From positions 71,870 to 135,869 of the forward strand of contig CAIWXI010000055.1 in NCBI GenBank assembly GCA_903916595.1: a stretch of DNA of 64,000 nucleotides. The letters run 5' to 3'. This DNA is from an uncultured Bacteroidales bacterium (GTDB taxonomy: Bacteria; Bacteroidota; Bacteroidia; Bacteroidales; FEN-979). Positions 29,337-39,100 of this stretch are shown here, one piece after another; the first letter of the stretch is position 1; every line of letters starts with the position of its first letter. The position numbers and the translations under genes are program-made. Under the pieces are notes generated by a model. The model worked only from the letters and a program-made list of their open reading frames with translations. It ran no database searches and was not told the origin of the DNA.

Positions 29337-31199
29337 TCAGATTTGGGAAAATGAAGTGGTTCCGGACTGGATGTGGTAAAGCCCGGCATATATTTCATTA
29401 AGCATGATCAGTTCGTCATGGCTGCCTTCCTCGGCGATTAATCCGCCTTTGAGCACTAAAATTTTATCGGCGTTGCGAATCGTACTGAGGCGATGTGCTA
29501 TAGTGATGACAGTACGGCCTTTCATCAGGCGTTCGAGGGCTTCCATGACCAGTTTCTCAGACTCGGTATCAAGAGCAGCGGTGGGTTCATCGAGGATGAG
29601 GATAGGCGAGTTGCGAACGATGGCTCTTGCGATGCCAATGCGCTGGCGTTGCCCACCCGAGAGAGTAAGTCCGCGCTCGCCCACTATTGAATCATAACCA
29701 TGCGGCATCTGTAAAATGAACTCATGGGCATTGGCCATTCTGGCCGCTTCAATTATTTCCTTTGGTGTTGCCCCGGGCCGGCCATAGGCGATGTTGTCGC
29801 GGATGCTGCCGGCGAAAAGGACGGTTTCCTGCAAGACGAAACCGATTTGCTCCCGCAGCAGGTCGATTTTATAGTCGGTTACATCCAGCCCATCAATAAT
29901 CACACGCCCTGAGGTCGGATCGTAATAGCGCGGAATAAGGCTTACAACGGTAGACTTGCCGCCTCCGGTAGGACCGCAGATGCCGATTCGCTGGCCGGGC
30001 TTGATAGTGAGATTGATGTCGCGCAGTACAGGCGATGCAGGGTCGTAAGCAAAGGCAACATGGTCGAAAACGATTTCTCCAAGTAACTTTCCCGGAGCGA
30101 TAGCATCGGGTTTTTGAGGAACGATAGTGTCAGCATCAAGGATAGTCTGGATTCGTTCCATCCCGACGGCTGCCTGGGCAATGACATTGGTCATTTTTGC
30201 GAGGTCCTGTACCGGTTTGAAGAATTTGGTGAGGTACGAAAGAAATACGGTAAGAGCGCCTATTGTCATCGCGTCGCTGAGAATAAGCCCTGCCCCTCGC
30301 CAAAGCACAAAGGCCACACAAAGCGAGACGGTGATGGAAACAATCGGAGAGAGAAGCGACTTAACACGCCGGGCTTTCAGCGCGGCCTGGACGGTTTCCA
30401 TGCTTGCCTCTCTGAGCCGGTCTTCTTCCATTTCCTGTCTCCCAAACGCCTTGACGGAGCGAATGGATTCGAGGCCCTGCTGAACAACGGCAAGAATATC
30501 GCTTTGGTGTATGCGTACTTCGTGTGTAGCTTTCTTTACAGCTGTCTTGAAGCGTGCAACAAATAGCAACAGAAATGGCGTCACTCCTACTGCGACAAGA
30601 GCGAAATCGAAGTTGAGGTAAAGCATCACGCCAACCATTCCAAAGATCGTAAGTGAATCGATGAGTATGCTAAGCAGGGTCGTTGAGGCGAAGCTCTGGA
30701 TCGTGGCAACATCAGATGTAATGGTGCTCAAGAGGTTACCGATCTGGTGGGTATCGTAATATCTCAGCGAAAGGCGGTGGAGATGATGGTAAAGTCGTTG
30801 CCGGAGATCATTCGCAACATATTGCGCCACGCTCTCGGTATAATAATTGTCGATATAGCCCGCTATCGCCCCGATCACTGCGATGAGTACAGTAGCCGCT
30901 GCTGCCACTCCTGCCAACGCGAGTGTTTTCTCGCCGAACGAAAAATCCCGCAACCAGGTCAGAAATTCAGGCAGCGTATGCTTCCCCACCACGTTATCGA
31001 GAATGATCTTCAGTGGCCAGGGAGCGGCTATGCTCATGGCTGTTTCAAGTAACATGGCCGAAAATACGATAATGAGCCAGCCATGATAAGGCCTCACCAG
31101 TTCAAGGACCAGCCGGGTCATCTTTTTGTCGGGCCGGCCTAAGGGGTGAAATGAACTTTTCTTCTTGGGTGTTAAAGTAATATTACCGGAGTCTTTCAC
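29337..31199 (-). CDS. ABC exporter, fused membrane and ATPase domains (MsbA-like)
   Basis: The 620-residue half-transporter has six membrane helices (about 38-330) and a nucleotide-binding domain with Walker A GPTGGGKST (409-417), Q-loop FVLQETVLFAG, signature LSGGQRQRIG and Walker B ILILDEPTAALD, and the H-loop in TIAHRLSTI. It should form a homodimer exporting lipid or a hydrophobic compound. The start codon is GTG at 31199; an in-frame ATG at codon 27 (MTRLVLELV) is possible. A TATCTTTG -7 match lies at 31224-31217 on the minus strand. It is complete in itself and so does not look like the missing ATPase of the efflux operon upstream. Confidence 0.93.
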   Translation of the reverse strand: MKDSGNITLTPKKKSSFHPLGRPDKKMTRLVLELVRPYHGWLIIVFSAMLLETAMSIAAPWPLKIILDNVVGKHTLPEFLTWLRDFSFGEKTLALAGVAAAATVLIAVIGAIAGYIDNYYTESVAQYVANDLRQRLYHHLHRLSLRYYDTHQIGNLLSTITSDVATIQSFASTTLLSILIDSLTIFGMVGVMLYLNFDFALVAVGVTPFLLLFVARFKTAVKKATHEVRIHQSDILAVVQQGLESIRSVKAFGRQEMEEDRLREASMETVQAALKARRVKSLLSPIVSITVSLCVAFVLWRGAGLILSDAMTIGALTVFLSYLTKFFKPVQDLAKMTNVIAQAAVGMERIQTILDADTIVPQKPDAIAPGKLLGEIVFDHVAFAYDPASPVLRDINLTIKPGQRIGICGPTGGGKSTVVSLIPRYYDPTSGRVIIDGLDVTDYKIDLLREQIGFVLQETVLFAGSIRDNIAYGRPGATPKEIIEAARMANAHEFILQMPHGYDSIVGERGLTLSGGQRQRIGIARAIVRNSPILILDEPTAALDTESEKLVMEALERLMKGRTVITIAHRLSTIRNADKILVLKGGLIAEEGSHDELIMLNEIYAGLYHIQSGTTSFSQI

Positions 31200-31274
31200 C
31201 TGGCTGGATTATCTCTCAAAGATAAAGTTTTTCCGGCTCAGAGTAAAATGTATTTCATAGACTAATTCCAGAGG

Positions 31275-32444
31275 CTATATAATGTCACTCGATTTGCGGG
31301 CAAGCAATCTGAATCTCCAAAAGACCAGGCAGGAGAACAGCAGCATCAGTGCAGCCATATGAAGCACAGTCAATGCGTTGTCGCTGAGTGTCCCCCCTTG
31401 CTGTGAGACCGAGATATAAGCCCGCATAAAAGGGGTGGTGGGAAGAATTGACGAAATTCCCTGGATAACAGGGGGGAGCATTTTGAATGGCCATACATAG
31501 CCGGTGATGAGGAAAAAGGGATATGATGAAAAGGCCATGATCTGAAGGCAAAGGAGCTGGGATTTAAAGAAAGAGCCTAACCACATGGCCATAGGGATCA
31601 GCGTGAGCAGGAACACGGCAATTAAAAGGCTCAAAGTCCAGGCATCTCCTTTGAGCCCGATATTAAACACCGAGAATGTTATTGTCAGGGCGAAGAGGGC
31701 ATAGGTTGAAAAGAGGATGAAATAAAACAGTCCTTTTCCAACAAGGCCCTGGAATATTTTTCCTCTGCTCAGTGAGAACCAGCCGGGCAGCGTTTTTTTC
31801 ATGCGTTCTGCCGCCACGCTTCCCGACAGGCCTATCAACAGAGTTTGCTGCAAAATAAGCATCAGCAGACCGGGCAATAAAAATGCGCCATAGCTCGAAC
31901 TTTCATTGAACATCGGCCGGTAATCGAGGTTAACCGGCATGGCTTCCTTAAAAGAAGCTGTCTCGTTCATGCCTTTCATCTCGAAATACTGCATCCTTAC
32001 GCCTGCGCTCACAGCCAGACAAGTCTCGGTTACCGAGGCGATAAGATCGCTTGAGGGAAGAAAACGTGCGGCATTGACAGCTAATATAACGTTCCCCTGC
32101 CGCAGCGACAGAACCTTTTGCTCCAGGCCTTTATCGATATAAATAAAACCCTGGCAACCGCCTTCGTACATCAGATGCTGAGCCCGGTCGACCGAAGGTT
32201 CAAAAACCACATCGACCATCTGCAGATTGTTTATCTGCTGGATGAGCAGCCGCGACAGACTGCTCTGGTCGTCGTCGACCACAGCCATCTTCACTTTCTC
32301 CTCCTCCTTATATGAATAGATGCTGCCGTAAAAAAACAAATACAGCAATGGGGCGATCAGTAGTGTAAGCAACAGGCTGTGATCTTTGCCGATCAGATTC
32401 AGTTCCCTCAGAAACACTGATATTATGCCGCGCATCGTTTTCAT
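31275..32444 (-). CDS. ABC-2 type permease (efflux subunit B)
   Basis: The 389-residue protein has the ABC-2/YhgE-like pattern: one N-terminal membrane helix (LLLTLLIAPLLYLFFYGSI), a large extracytoplasmic domain (about 45-175), then five C-terminal helices including LPGLLMLILQQTLLIGLSG and SFSSYPFFLITGYVWPF-like segments. It resembles YbhR/YhhJ drug-efflux permeases. Its ATG overlaps the stop of the preceding permease gene by four bases, so the pair is coupled and probably heterodimeric. No ATP-binding protein is encoded in this operon. Confidence 0.88.
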   Translation of the reverse strand: MKTMRGIISVFLRELNLIGKDHSLLLTLLIAPLLYLFFYGSIYSYKEEEKVKMAVVDDDQSSLSRLLIQQINNLQMVDVVFEPSVDRAQHLMYEGGCQGFIYIDKGLEQKVLSLRQGNVILAVNAARFLPSSDLIASVTETCLAVSAGVRMQYFEMKGMNETASFKEAMPVNLDYRPMFNESSSYGAFLLPGLLMLILQQTLLIGLSGSVAAERMKKTLPGWFSLSRGKIFQGLVGKGLFYFILFSTYALFALTITFSVFNIGLKGDAWTLSLLIAVFLLTLIPMAMWLGSFFKSQLLCLQIMAFSSYPFFLITGYVWPFKMLPPVIQGISSILPTTPFMRAYISVSQQGGTLSDNALTVLHMAALMLLFSCLVFWRFRLLARKSSDII

Positions 32445-33601
32445 GTAAGGATGTATTCCTTCCTGATTTTATATTTTAATACAAGGTAAGCAAGGGGGAA
32501 TGTGAGCAGTGTAAATAACAGTAAAACGCTCATTTCATGAATTGCAAACCTCATCGGAAGCTGCATCTGGTATAGCTTTACAAAACCGTCAAGAAAAGAG
32601 GAATAAGGCATCACCAATGAATAATACTGATCAAACCAGGGCATGGCCCAGCGGGGAAAAGTATATCCGCTGAAAACAAATGCAGGAGCGGTGTAAAAAA
32701 GTGCAATGTCACTGGCCAGCATGGTGTCGCTTATAACGACCGAGATCAGCAATCCGATACTGATACAGGCAATGGCCAGCAAGGTGAAAAGCACAAAAAA
32801 ATTAAAGGTAGCCATGCCTTGCCCGATGCCGAAGACAGGAAAGATGATCCCTGTAACGAGAATGAAATTGATCCAGGCTACACTCAGATGAGCCAGCATC
32901 TTCCCGGTCATAATATTTATAGCCGATCCTTTGGCGAGGGCATAAAGTTCCTGCAAAGACCCGGTTTTTGATTCGTAGTTGAAAATCAGTACCCCCACCA
33001 TGATGATGATCATCTGCAGGGCCACGGTGATCAGTCCGGGCACCAGATACCTGAAGTAGTTGTAATCAGGATTAAACAACGGAAGCGTGGTCAGCTTCAC
33101 AGGTTCCACCAAAGCCATAGCTTTCGAGGGGTTCATCCCGGTTTGAATCAGTTTTTGAAGGCTTATCCCGGCCCCGCCCATGATGATCACTTCCGAAGCG
33201 TTCCTGAACAGCATTTTTGCAGGTACCAGAGATGAAGCATTAGTGTATAGGGTTACGTTGACGGGCTGACTGCTCAGGATGTTTTTTTCCATGTTGGCCG
33301 GAAAATGCATGGCTCCCATTACCTCCCCCTTGAGGATCACCTTCTCCAGTTCACTTTGGCTTTTTACCTGCCGTATGATATGGATACTGACTGTTTGTTC
33401 AAGCAGGAAAGTGAGCTGGCGGGATACGGACGAATGACTTTCATCCCAGATTGCAAAGGGCAGATCTTTTATTTCCTCTTCCTGATAGATAAAGGCATAA
33501 AAGAAAAACAGTATGGGAGGTACAACCAGCAGAAGCCAATAAAAGACCGGCAAAGTGAGTATCCTTCGCCATTCCCTCAACGCGATCCGCAGTACCGTCA
33601 T
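32441..33601 (-). CDS. ABC-2 type permease (efflux subunit A)
   Basis: The 386-residue protein has the same topology as its downstream partner: helix 1 (FYWLLLVVPPILFFFYAFIY), an extracytoplasmic domain to about residue 180, then five helices (VPGLITVALQMIIIMVGVL, LSVAWINFILVTGIIF, FTLLAIACISIGLLISVVI and others). It fits the YbhS group. It starts 2 bases after the HlyD-type gene ends and overlaps the next permease by ATGA. The pair would form the inner-membrane channel of a TolC-linked exporter. Confidence 0.88.
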   Translation of the reverse strand: MTVLRIALREWRRILTLPVFYWLLLVVPPILFFFYAFIYQEEEIKDLPFAIWDESHSSVSRQLTFLLEQTVSIHIIRQVKSQSELEKVILKGEVMGAMHFPANMEKNILSSQPVNVTLYTNASSLVPAKMLFRNASEVIIMGGAGISLQKLIQTGMNPSKAMALVEPVKLTTLPLFNPDYNYFRYLVPGLITVALQMIIIMVGVLIFNYESKTGSLQELYALAKGSAINIMTGKMLAHLSVAWINFILVTGIIFPVFGIGQGMATFNFFVLFTLLAIACISIGLLISVVISDTMLASDIALFYTAPAFVFSGYTFPRWAMPWFDQYYSLVMPYSSFLDGFVKLYQMQLPMRFAIHEMSVLLLFTLLTFPLAYLVLKYKIRKEYILT

Positions 33602-33603
33602 AT

Positions 33604-34596
33604 TCAGGGAAGGATTAATGAAGCGGTCATTCCGGGACGAAATCCACGAATGGATGATGGGTTTAAAGGTTGAAGTTCAACAGTAAAGGTACGGAGTTCA
33701 AATTTTCCGGCTTCTTTTACAGGAACCCAGTCGGCAAATTCGAGTGAAGGTTCGATGTGTGATACTCGGGCGGCAAAAGTCTCCGGTTCGCAGCCGGGCA
33801 TTGTAAGGTTAAACACCTGCCCGGTAGCGATCCCCTTCATCCTGTCCTGCCTTATGTTGAACCGGATAAACTGAGTTCCTTTCTTCATCAGGGTAATGAT
33901 GGGATAACCTATCGATACAAATTCTCCTTTATGAATCACGACCGATGAAATGATCCCTTCGCCGGGCGAGAAGATACGGGCATCTCCCGAGATCGACTTC
34001 GTAAGTGATAAGGCTTGTTCAGCTTGCTGTACGCCTACTTCTGCCGCCTTGATTAATTCGGGCTGGGTCCCTTTCTGCAACATTTCGAGATTCATTTTGG
34101 CCGATTCCATTTCATGTAATGAGGCCTGGTATTGCAGCTGGATAAGATCCCGTTCTTCACCTGAGATCACCTGGCTCTTATACAGGTTCTCGATACGGTC
34201 GTTGGTTTGTTTTGCCACATCATTTTGTTTTTGGGCAATCTGATACAGATTACTGGCCATGCCGATCAGCTCCGGACGGGTGCCTTTTCGCAGCAGTTCG
34301 AGCTGTATTGTTGCGGCATTAAGGGATAATCTGGCCTGCTCCTGAAAAGAGTTCACCTCGGTGCTGCCCAGCACAGCCAGGAGCTGGTTCAGTTTCACCG
34401 TATCGCCTTCGTGAACCAGCAGGGAGTCAAGCTTCCCGGGGATGGTAGAAGAGATGTTGACAAACTCTGCATCGGCCATTCCGATCACGGTTTTTTCTTC
34501 CACCGGGCTGCTTCTCCTGAAGAGAAAGAGCAAGGCAACGATCAAAACAACAACCGGGACAAAAATGGTCCAGTATCGTTTTATAAAGTGTTTCAT
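33604..34596 (-). CDS. HlyD-family periplasmic adaptor
   Basis: The 330-residue protein has one N-terminal membrane helix (YWTIFVPVVVLIVALLFLF), a lipoyl half-motif (INISSTIPGKLDSLLVHEGDTVK), an alpha-helical hairpin (about 75-200; repeated LEMLQKGTQPELI and LELLRKGTRPELI segments) and a second half-motif (SVVIHKGEFVSIG). It links inner-membrane ABC-2 permeases to the TolC-type pore across the periplasm. The repeated KGT[RQ]PELI turns in the hairpin are characteristic of YbhG-like adaptors. It lies 5 bases after the tolC-like gene. Confidence 0.9.
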   Translation of the reverse strand: MKHFIKRYWTIFVPVVVLIVALLFLFRRSSPVEEKTVIGMADAEFVNISSTIPGKLDSLLVHEGDTVKLNQLLAVLGSTEVNSFQEQARLSLNAATIQLELLRKGTRPELIGMASNLYQIAQKQNDVAKQTNDRIENLYKSQVISGEERDLIQLQYQASLHEMESAKMNLEMLQKGTQPELIKAAEVGVQQAEQALSLTKSISGDARIFSPGEGIISSVVIHKGEFVSIGYPIITLMKKGTQFIRFNIRQDRMKGIATGQVFNLTMPGCEPETFAARVSHIEPSLEFADWVPVKEAGKFELRTFTVELQPLNPSSIRGFRPGMTASLILP

Positions 34597-34601
34597 ACCT
34601 T

Positions 34602-36053
34602 TTAATTTAGATATTCCGTGATCCGCCGTGAAGTCCCCGTAAGGCTAAAATATTCGGCTAACGCGATGTAATATCCGAATAACGCGGTATAATATGTTTT
34701 TTCAATTTCTTCCTGGATAATCAGGGCATCGTTAAGATCCTTGGGCGACGACATATTATTCCTGCCTCTTTCGCCAATGAGGGTTGTGGTGATCTTAGCC
34801 TCCTTTCGGGCGCTGTCGAGGGTCGCGATGTCCTGTTGTATCGACTTCAGCCGGTTCAGCGCCACTGCCACTTTTGTATTGATACCGCTTCGGGTGTTCT
34901 CTTCCATCAATGAAGCTTCTTCGGCTAACTGTTTTGTAACCTGAACCCGTTTATAATTCTTAAACCCGTCGAACATGCTCCACTGGAGTTCCAGTCCTAT
35001 CATCCAGGGCGGGGTAGTCACAGGAAGGTCTTTCTGGTAGAGGTTGACGTTGGCAACCCCGAACAGGTTGGGAAGAAGCAGAGAACGGGCACCTTTGATA
35101 TTAGTCCTTGCCAGGTTAGTGTTACTCCCTGCCAGGCGAAGCATTGGATTCTGCAATAACAGGTTGGTTTCGGGCCGTTGCATCGCGGTCTGCCTGTATT
35201 TCAGTGAATCCCCGATAGTAAGCAAGGTATCCTGGGGCAGACCGAGTAAGCGGTTCATCTCTGCCATTGCATTTTGTTTATCCAGAAACGTGCTGTTCAG
35301 ACTGCCGCGGGCCTGAACCAGCAAGACTTTTGTCCAGCTCTGAAAATAGGGTGGAATAATCTGGTTCCTGACCATTTCAGCCGCGAAATTTTCATTTTTT
35401 TCAAAAGCTTCCACGGTTTTTTTATCAATCAGAATCAGAGTGTTCAGATATAGTATCCTGATGTATTGAGCAGCGACGGTAAGTTCTACATCATTTTCTA
35501 TCAGTTGCTGATTGATAACTCCCGATTTTAGCTCTATTGAAGCCACATTCCTTGCAGTACTCAGTTTTCCGCCCAGCCAGATAGGCTGCCTTAAAAAAAG
35601 ACCAGCGGTAAAATACTGCTGCTGGCTTAGTTCCGGGTTATAATCGGGATAAGCGGTTTCAATTATGTTTTTGGAAGTATTGTAGATGGCCTGTTGTACC
35701 GGCCCAGGCAGGTCCTGACCGGTGATTTGCTTGTACACGGCGTTGGCGGAATACATGCTTTGCGCGGATGAACCAAGAACCACGCCGTTTTTTATGGTCT
35801 GCAGATTGATCGTAAGTGGATTGCTCAGGTAGTTGTAACCTGCAAGCAGGTCGATTTTGGGGAGGGCCGAGAGTTTTTCGGCGGTTAAAGCGTATTTCCT
35901 CGCCTGGACGCTGTGCTGCGATTGCCTGATCAGGAAGTTGTTTTGTTGAGCAATGTTAAAACAGGCCGTTAACGTCACGTCCTGTGCTTCGAGCATGACA
36001 TCACTACAAATCAGGCACAGGAAATAAACAAACGACAGGCTAAGATATTTCAT
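34602..36053 (-). CDS. TolC-family outer membrane efflux protein
   Basis: The 483-residue protein has a signal peptide (MKYLSLSFVYFLCLICSDVMLEA) and two internally similar long helical halves with strand segments, as in TolC: residues about 30-250 (YNYLSNPL; YFTAGLFLRQPIWLGGKL) and 270-470 (LPNLFGVANVNLYQKDL; WMIGLELQWSMFDGFKNYKRVQ). It should form the trimeric outer membrane duct for the adaptor and permeases encoded downstream. It is the first gene of its operon. A full promoter match ends only 5 bases before its ATG, so the message may be leaderless or nearly so. Confidence 0.9.
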   Translation of the reverse strand: MKYLSLSFVYFLCLICSDVMLEAQDVTLTACFNIAQQNNFLIRQSQHSVQARKYALTAEKLSALPKIDLLAGYNYLSNPLTINLQTIKNGVVLGSSAQSMYSANAVYKQITGQDLPGPVQQAIYNTSKNIIETAYPDYNPELSQQQYFTAGLFLRQPIWLGGKLSTARNVASIELKSGVINQQLIENDVELTVAAQYIRILYLNTLILIDKKTVEAFEKNENFAAEMVRNQIIPPYFQSWTKVLLVQARGSLNSTFLDKQNAMAEMNRLLGLPQDTLLTIGDSLKYRQTAMQRPETNLLLQNPMLRLAGSNTNLARTNIKGARSLLLPNLFGVANVNLYQKDLPVTTPPWMIGLELQWSMFDGFKNYKRVQVTKQLAEEASLMEENTRSGINTKVAVALNRLKSIQQDIATLDSARKEAKITTTLIGERGRNNMSSPKDLNDALIIQEEIEKTYYTALFGYYIALAEYFSLTGTSRRITEYLN

Positions 36054-36057
36054 AGTT

Positions 36058-36087
36058 CAAAAATATGAAATACCTTCAAGCATTCAA
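36058..36087 (-). promoter_or_regulatory. Bacteroidota-type promoter for the TolC/HlyD/ABC-2 operon
   Basis: On the minus strand TTG at 36087-36085 is followed after 19 bases by TATTTTTG at 36065-36058. Both elements match the phylum consensus. The -7 element ends 4 bases before the ATG codon at 36053-36051, so transcription would start at or just inside the start codon. Confidence 0.6.
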
Positions 36088-36197
36088 GATTTTTGGGAAG
36101 ATATTGTTGCTTTCTTTGATACCTCCGGCAATCTTCGGTTATTGCAAACCGGAGATTCCCGGCGGGATATGCCGGGCTGTTTAAGTGATACGGGAGA

Positions 36198-39100
36198 TCA
36201 GTATTTCAACCTGATCGTGAACTCTCCGGCAGTAGTCATTTTAAGCGTTTTGATATAGATCATACCCTGCTTTTCAACAGGCATGAAGCACCAGCCAGCC
36301 TTACTGTTCTTATAATCTTCCTCTGTTTTAAAATGCCGGAGTTTTGAATCCTGAGAAGTAAGCTGCCTGGGAACTGAGTTGCTGTGTAAATGGATAATAT
36401 AAAAACGCGATTGAAGCTTCCCTTGATAATTCCCTTTTGCCTGGGCTACCTTGATTTCTGTGACCCGGTTCCAGGCATCACATAGTGCAGAAAGACTTGT
36501 GAGCACAAACTTTCCTTCCCTGTAATCACGGTTGGAGCCTTCGTCTTCGAACATTGTGAATTCAGCACCCGACCCCGGGTACACATCCAGTGTAAGCGTA
36601 TCGGCAGGACGCTCATTATCGTAATTCATCTGCTGGTACATCGGGATCACCGAACCTGCCCTCACGAACAGAGGTAATTTATCAAGTGGTGCCGGATAGG
36701 AATTCAGCCAGGTTTTTCCTTCGTATACCTTACCATCCCAGTAATCGAACCAACGGCCTTCGGGCAGGTAGATGCTGTCTCGTTTTTCCTCATCGCGGAA
36801 TACAGGAGCCACAAGGAAGTTTTTGCCGAGAAGGAATTCGTAACGTGTCAGGTTTCCTGCTGCGACAGGGTCATGAGGGTATTCGAGCACCAGAGCGCGC
36901 ACGGCTGGGACCCCGGTTTCGGCTGCCTCATGGCAGAGAGAATACATATAGGGAGTAAGACGCAGCTTCAACTTTAAATATTTGCGGTTGACGGAGGTGT
37001 AGGGTTCGCCATAGATATACGGCTGTTTATCCTTAGGGGCCCAGCCCGACATGGACATGAGCACCGGTGTGAAACATTTCCACTGAAGGTCGCGGGTGAA
37101 AGTTTTGTCGCTTCCTGCAAAGATACCGTCAACGTCTCCTGTTGCACAGTTCTGGGCCGAAAGGCCAGAGCCGATAACAGTCGGGATATGCCAGCGGATA
37201 TAATCCCAGCTTCCTTTCTGATCGCCGGTCCATAAGACCGAATTGCGATGGGTTCCGGCCCATCCGCAGACCGACCAGATAAAACCACGGGCATCGCTGT
37301 TTTTCTCAATCCCTTCATAAGCGGCCTTGCAGCCATCGATAGCGAATTTATAACCTTCGCCAACCCAGGCCACATCAAGCTTACAAAGACGACTGCCATA
37401 CTGCCCCACTTCCCTGGCTATCTTTTCAAGCCCGTTCTCGGTCCACAGTCCGGTGTGAAAGCCTCTTATCCGTAGTTCATTTACTACCGAATCCAGTTTG
37501 GTATAACCGCAGCCGTAGCCATCATTGGGAAGAATCCATCCACGAGGCATGTCATTAGCGATATACTGGTCGGCTATCAGTGAAATAACATCAGGTGTCG
37601 TCCCATTGTGGCCGCTGGTATTATGGCCTTTCTTAGCCCGGCGATTATAGCAGTTCGCATCGCCCATGCCCAGCGCCCAGCGCGGTGGCAGGAAAGGCTT
37701 GCCGGTAATATCGGTATAGGCATTAAGGATCTCCTTAAGCGATCCGCCAGCAAAATAATAACAATCGAAACGAGCTTCCGAATGCGACAGCTTCACCGTG
37801 TCTTTAAAGGCGTATTCCCCGGGTGCATAGGTGTTCCTTAAAGCCCCGTAACCATTGGTGCTCATGTAAAACGGAGCCGGGTTTGGAGCTCCTCCTTCCT
37901 CCCAGTTCCAGTCGATACGCAGGAAGATGGTCTTGTCGCGATGAGAGAATCGGCCATTCTGCATACCGCCACCGTAAAAATATTCGTTCTCTCCCCGGCT
38001 CAGGTATTGCACGGTTTCTTTGCCATAGGTAAGGCAGCGGTTTTCTTCCCAGACCATGGTTTTATTATCCGGCTTATACATAGCAAAACGAAGGGGGTTT
38101 TTATAAGCACGAAGGGCGACTGCGGATGTGGTCATAAGGTAATATCCTTCTTTTTCGGCAAACTGAACACCAACCTGGCCTATGGGCTGACGGATCACAA
38201 TATCGCTCCCTGCAGGGTTCGTGAACATGCCGTCGTAAGCCATTTGTATCCTGAAGATATCATCCCTGCAGAACTCGACATTCACGAGGGCGTGCCTGCA
38301 TTCAAAAGTGAAAGTCTTCTCCGACCATGTGAAGCCCGTGACCATCCCAAGTTGGTAAGCCCCTGAATACAGTTCCATTGAAAGAGTATCATTTCCCTTC
38401 CTCTCATCATCAGTGAGAGCAGTATAGAATTTGATCCTGTGAATGCCGTAATCGGTGAGGTCGGCAGGAGGAAATGTGACATCAACGGTGTCGATGACCT
38501 GCATTTGCTGCTGATCGCCTAAGGGTACCGTGACTTTTACAGGCAGGCGCTGATCAATCTGCAGATAACAGTCAAAGGGCTTTGACAGAGGTTTCGAACT
38601 GAGGTTGACAACCTTAAACCGGAACACGTCGGCATTGGTAAACGTGTTGCCTGTCTGCTTATGCGAAGACAGTGAAGAAGCCAGGAGATCGGTATCCAGG
38701 GCCTCTGAAAGCTCGATATCATCGACCATCCAGTACCACATGTAAATCCCTTTCCAATAAAACCTGAGGTAAACCGTTTTCTGGAAAGCGGCCGTGCCCG
38801 TGATGTTCAGCTCCACTTCCATAGGGTTGGGACAATCGCCTTCGGAACTGATGCCCTGGCGCACTTCATATTCCTTCCAGTCGGTCCCGTTGTGTGAAAC
38901 CCCAACGTAAAGCCCGCCTTCACTGCGAACTCTGCCCCAGTCGTTCCATTTGAAATTCTGCATGAACTTCAGCACCACCGAGCTTTTACCCGAGCAATCG
39001 ATGGGCTTTGTCTGGATATACGCGTCCGGCCATATGTTCTTCTTTTCCCAGCGACGGTAATATTTATCAACCTTCACCCCCGGGGCATATTGCATATGAA

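Noticed and set aside
29330-29398. Longer start for the phospholipase-D-like gene
   Set aside because: It overlaps the ABC exporter gene by 62 bases and encodes sequence unlike the family; ATG 29329 fits better.
36158-36176. GC-rich hairpin upstream of the GH31 gene end as a terminator
   Set aside because: The stem is 6 bp and no T run follows in the minus direction; it also lies between two genes of the same strand, so its role is unclear.
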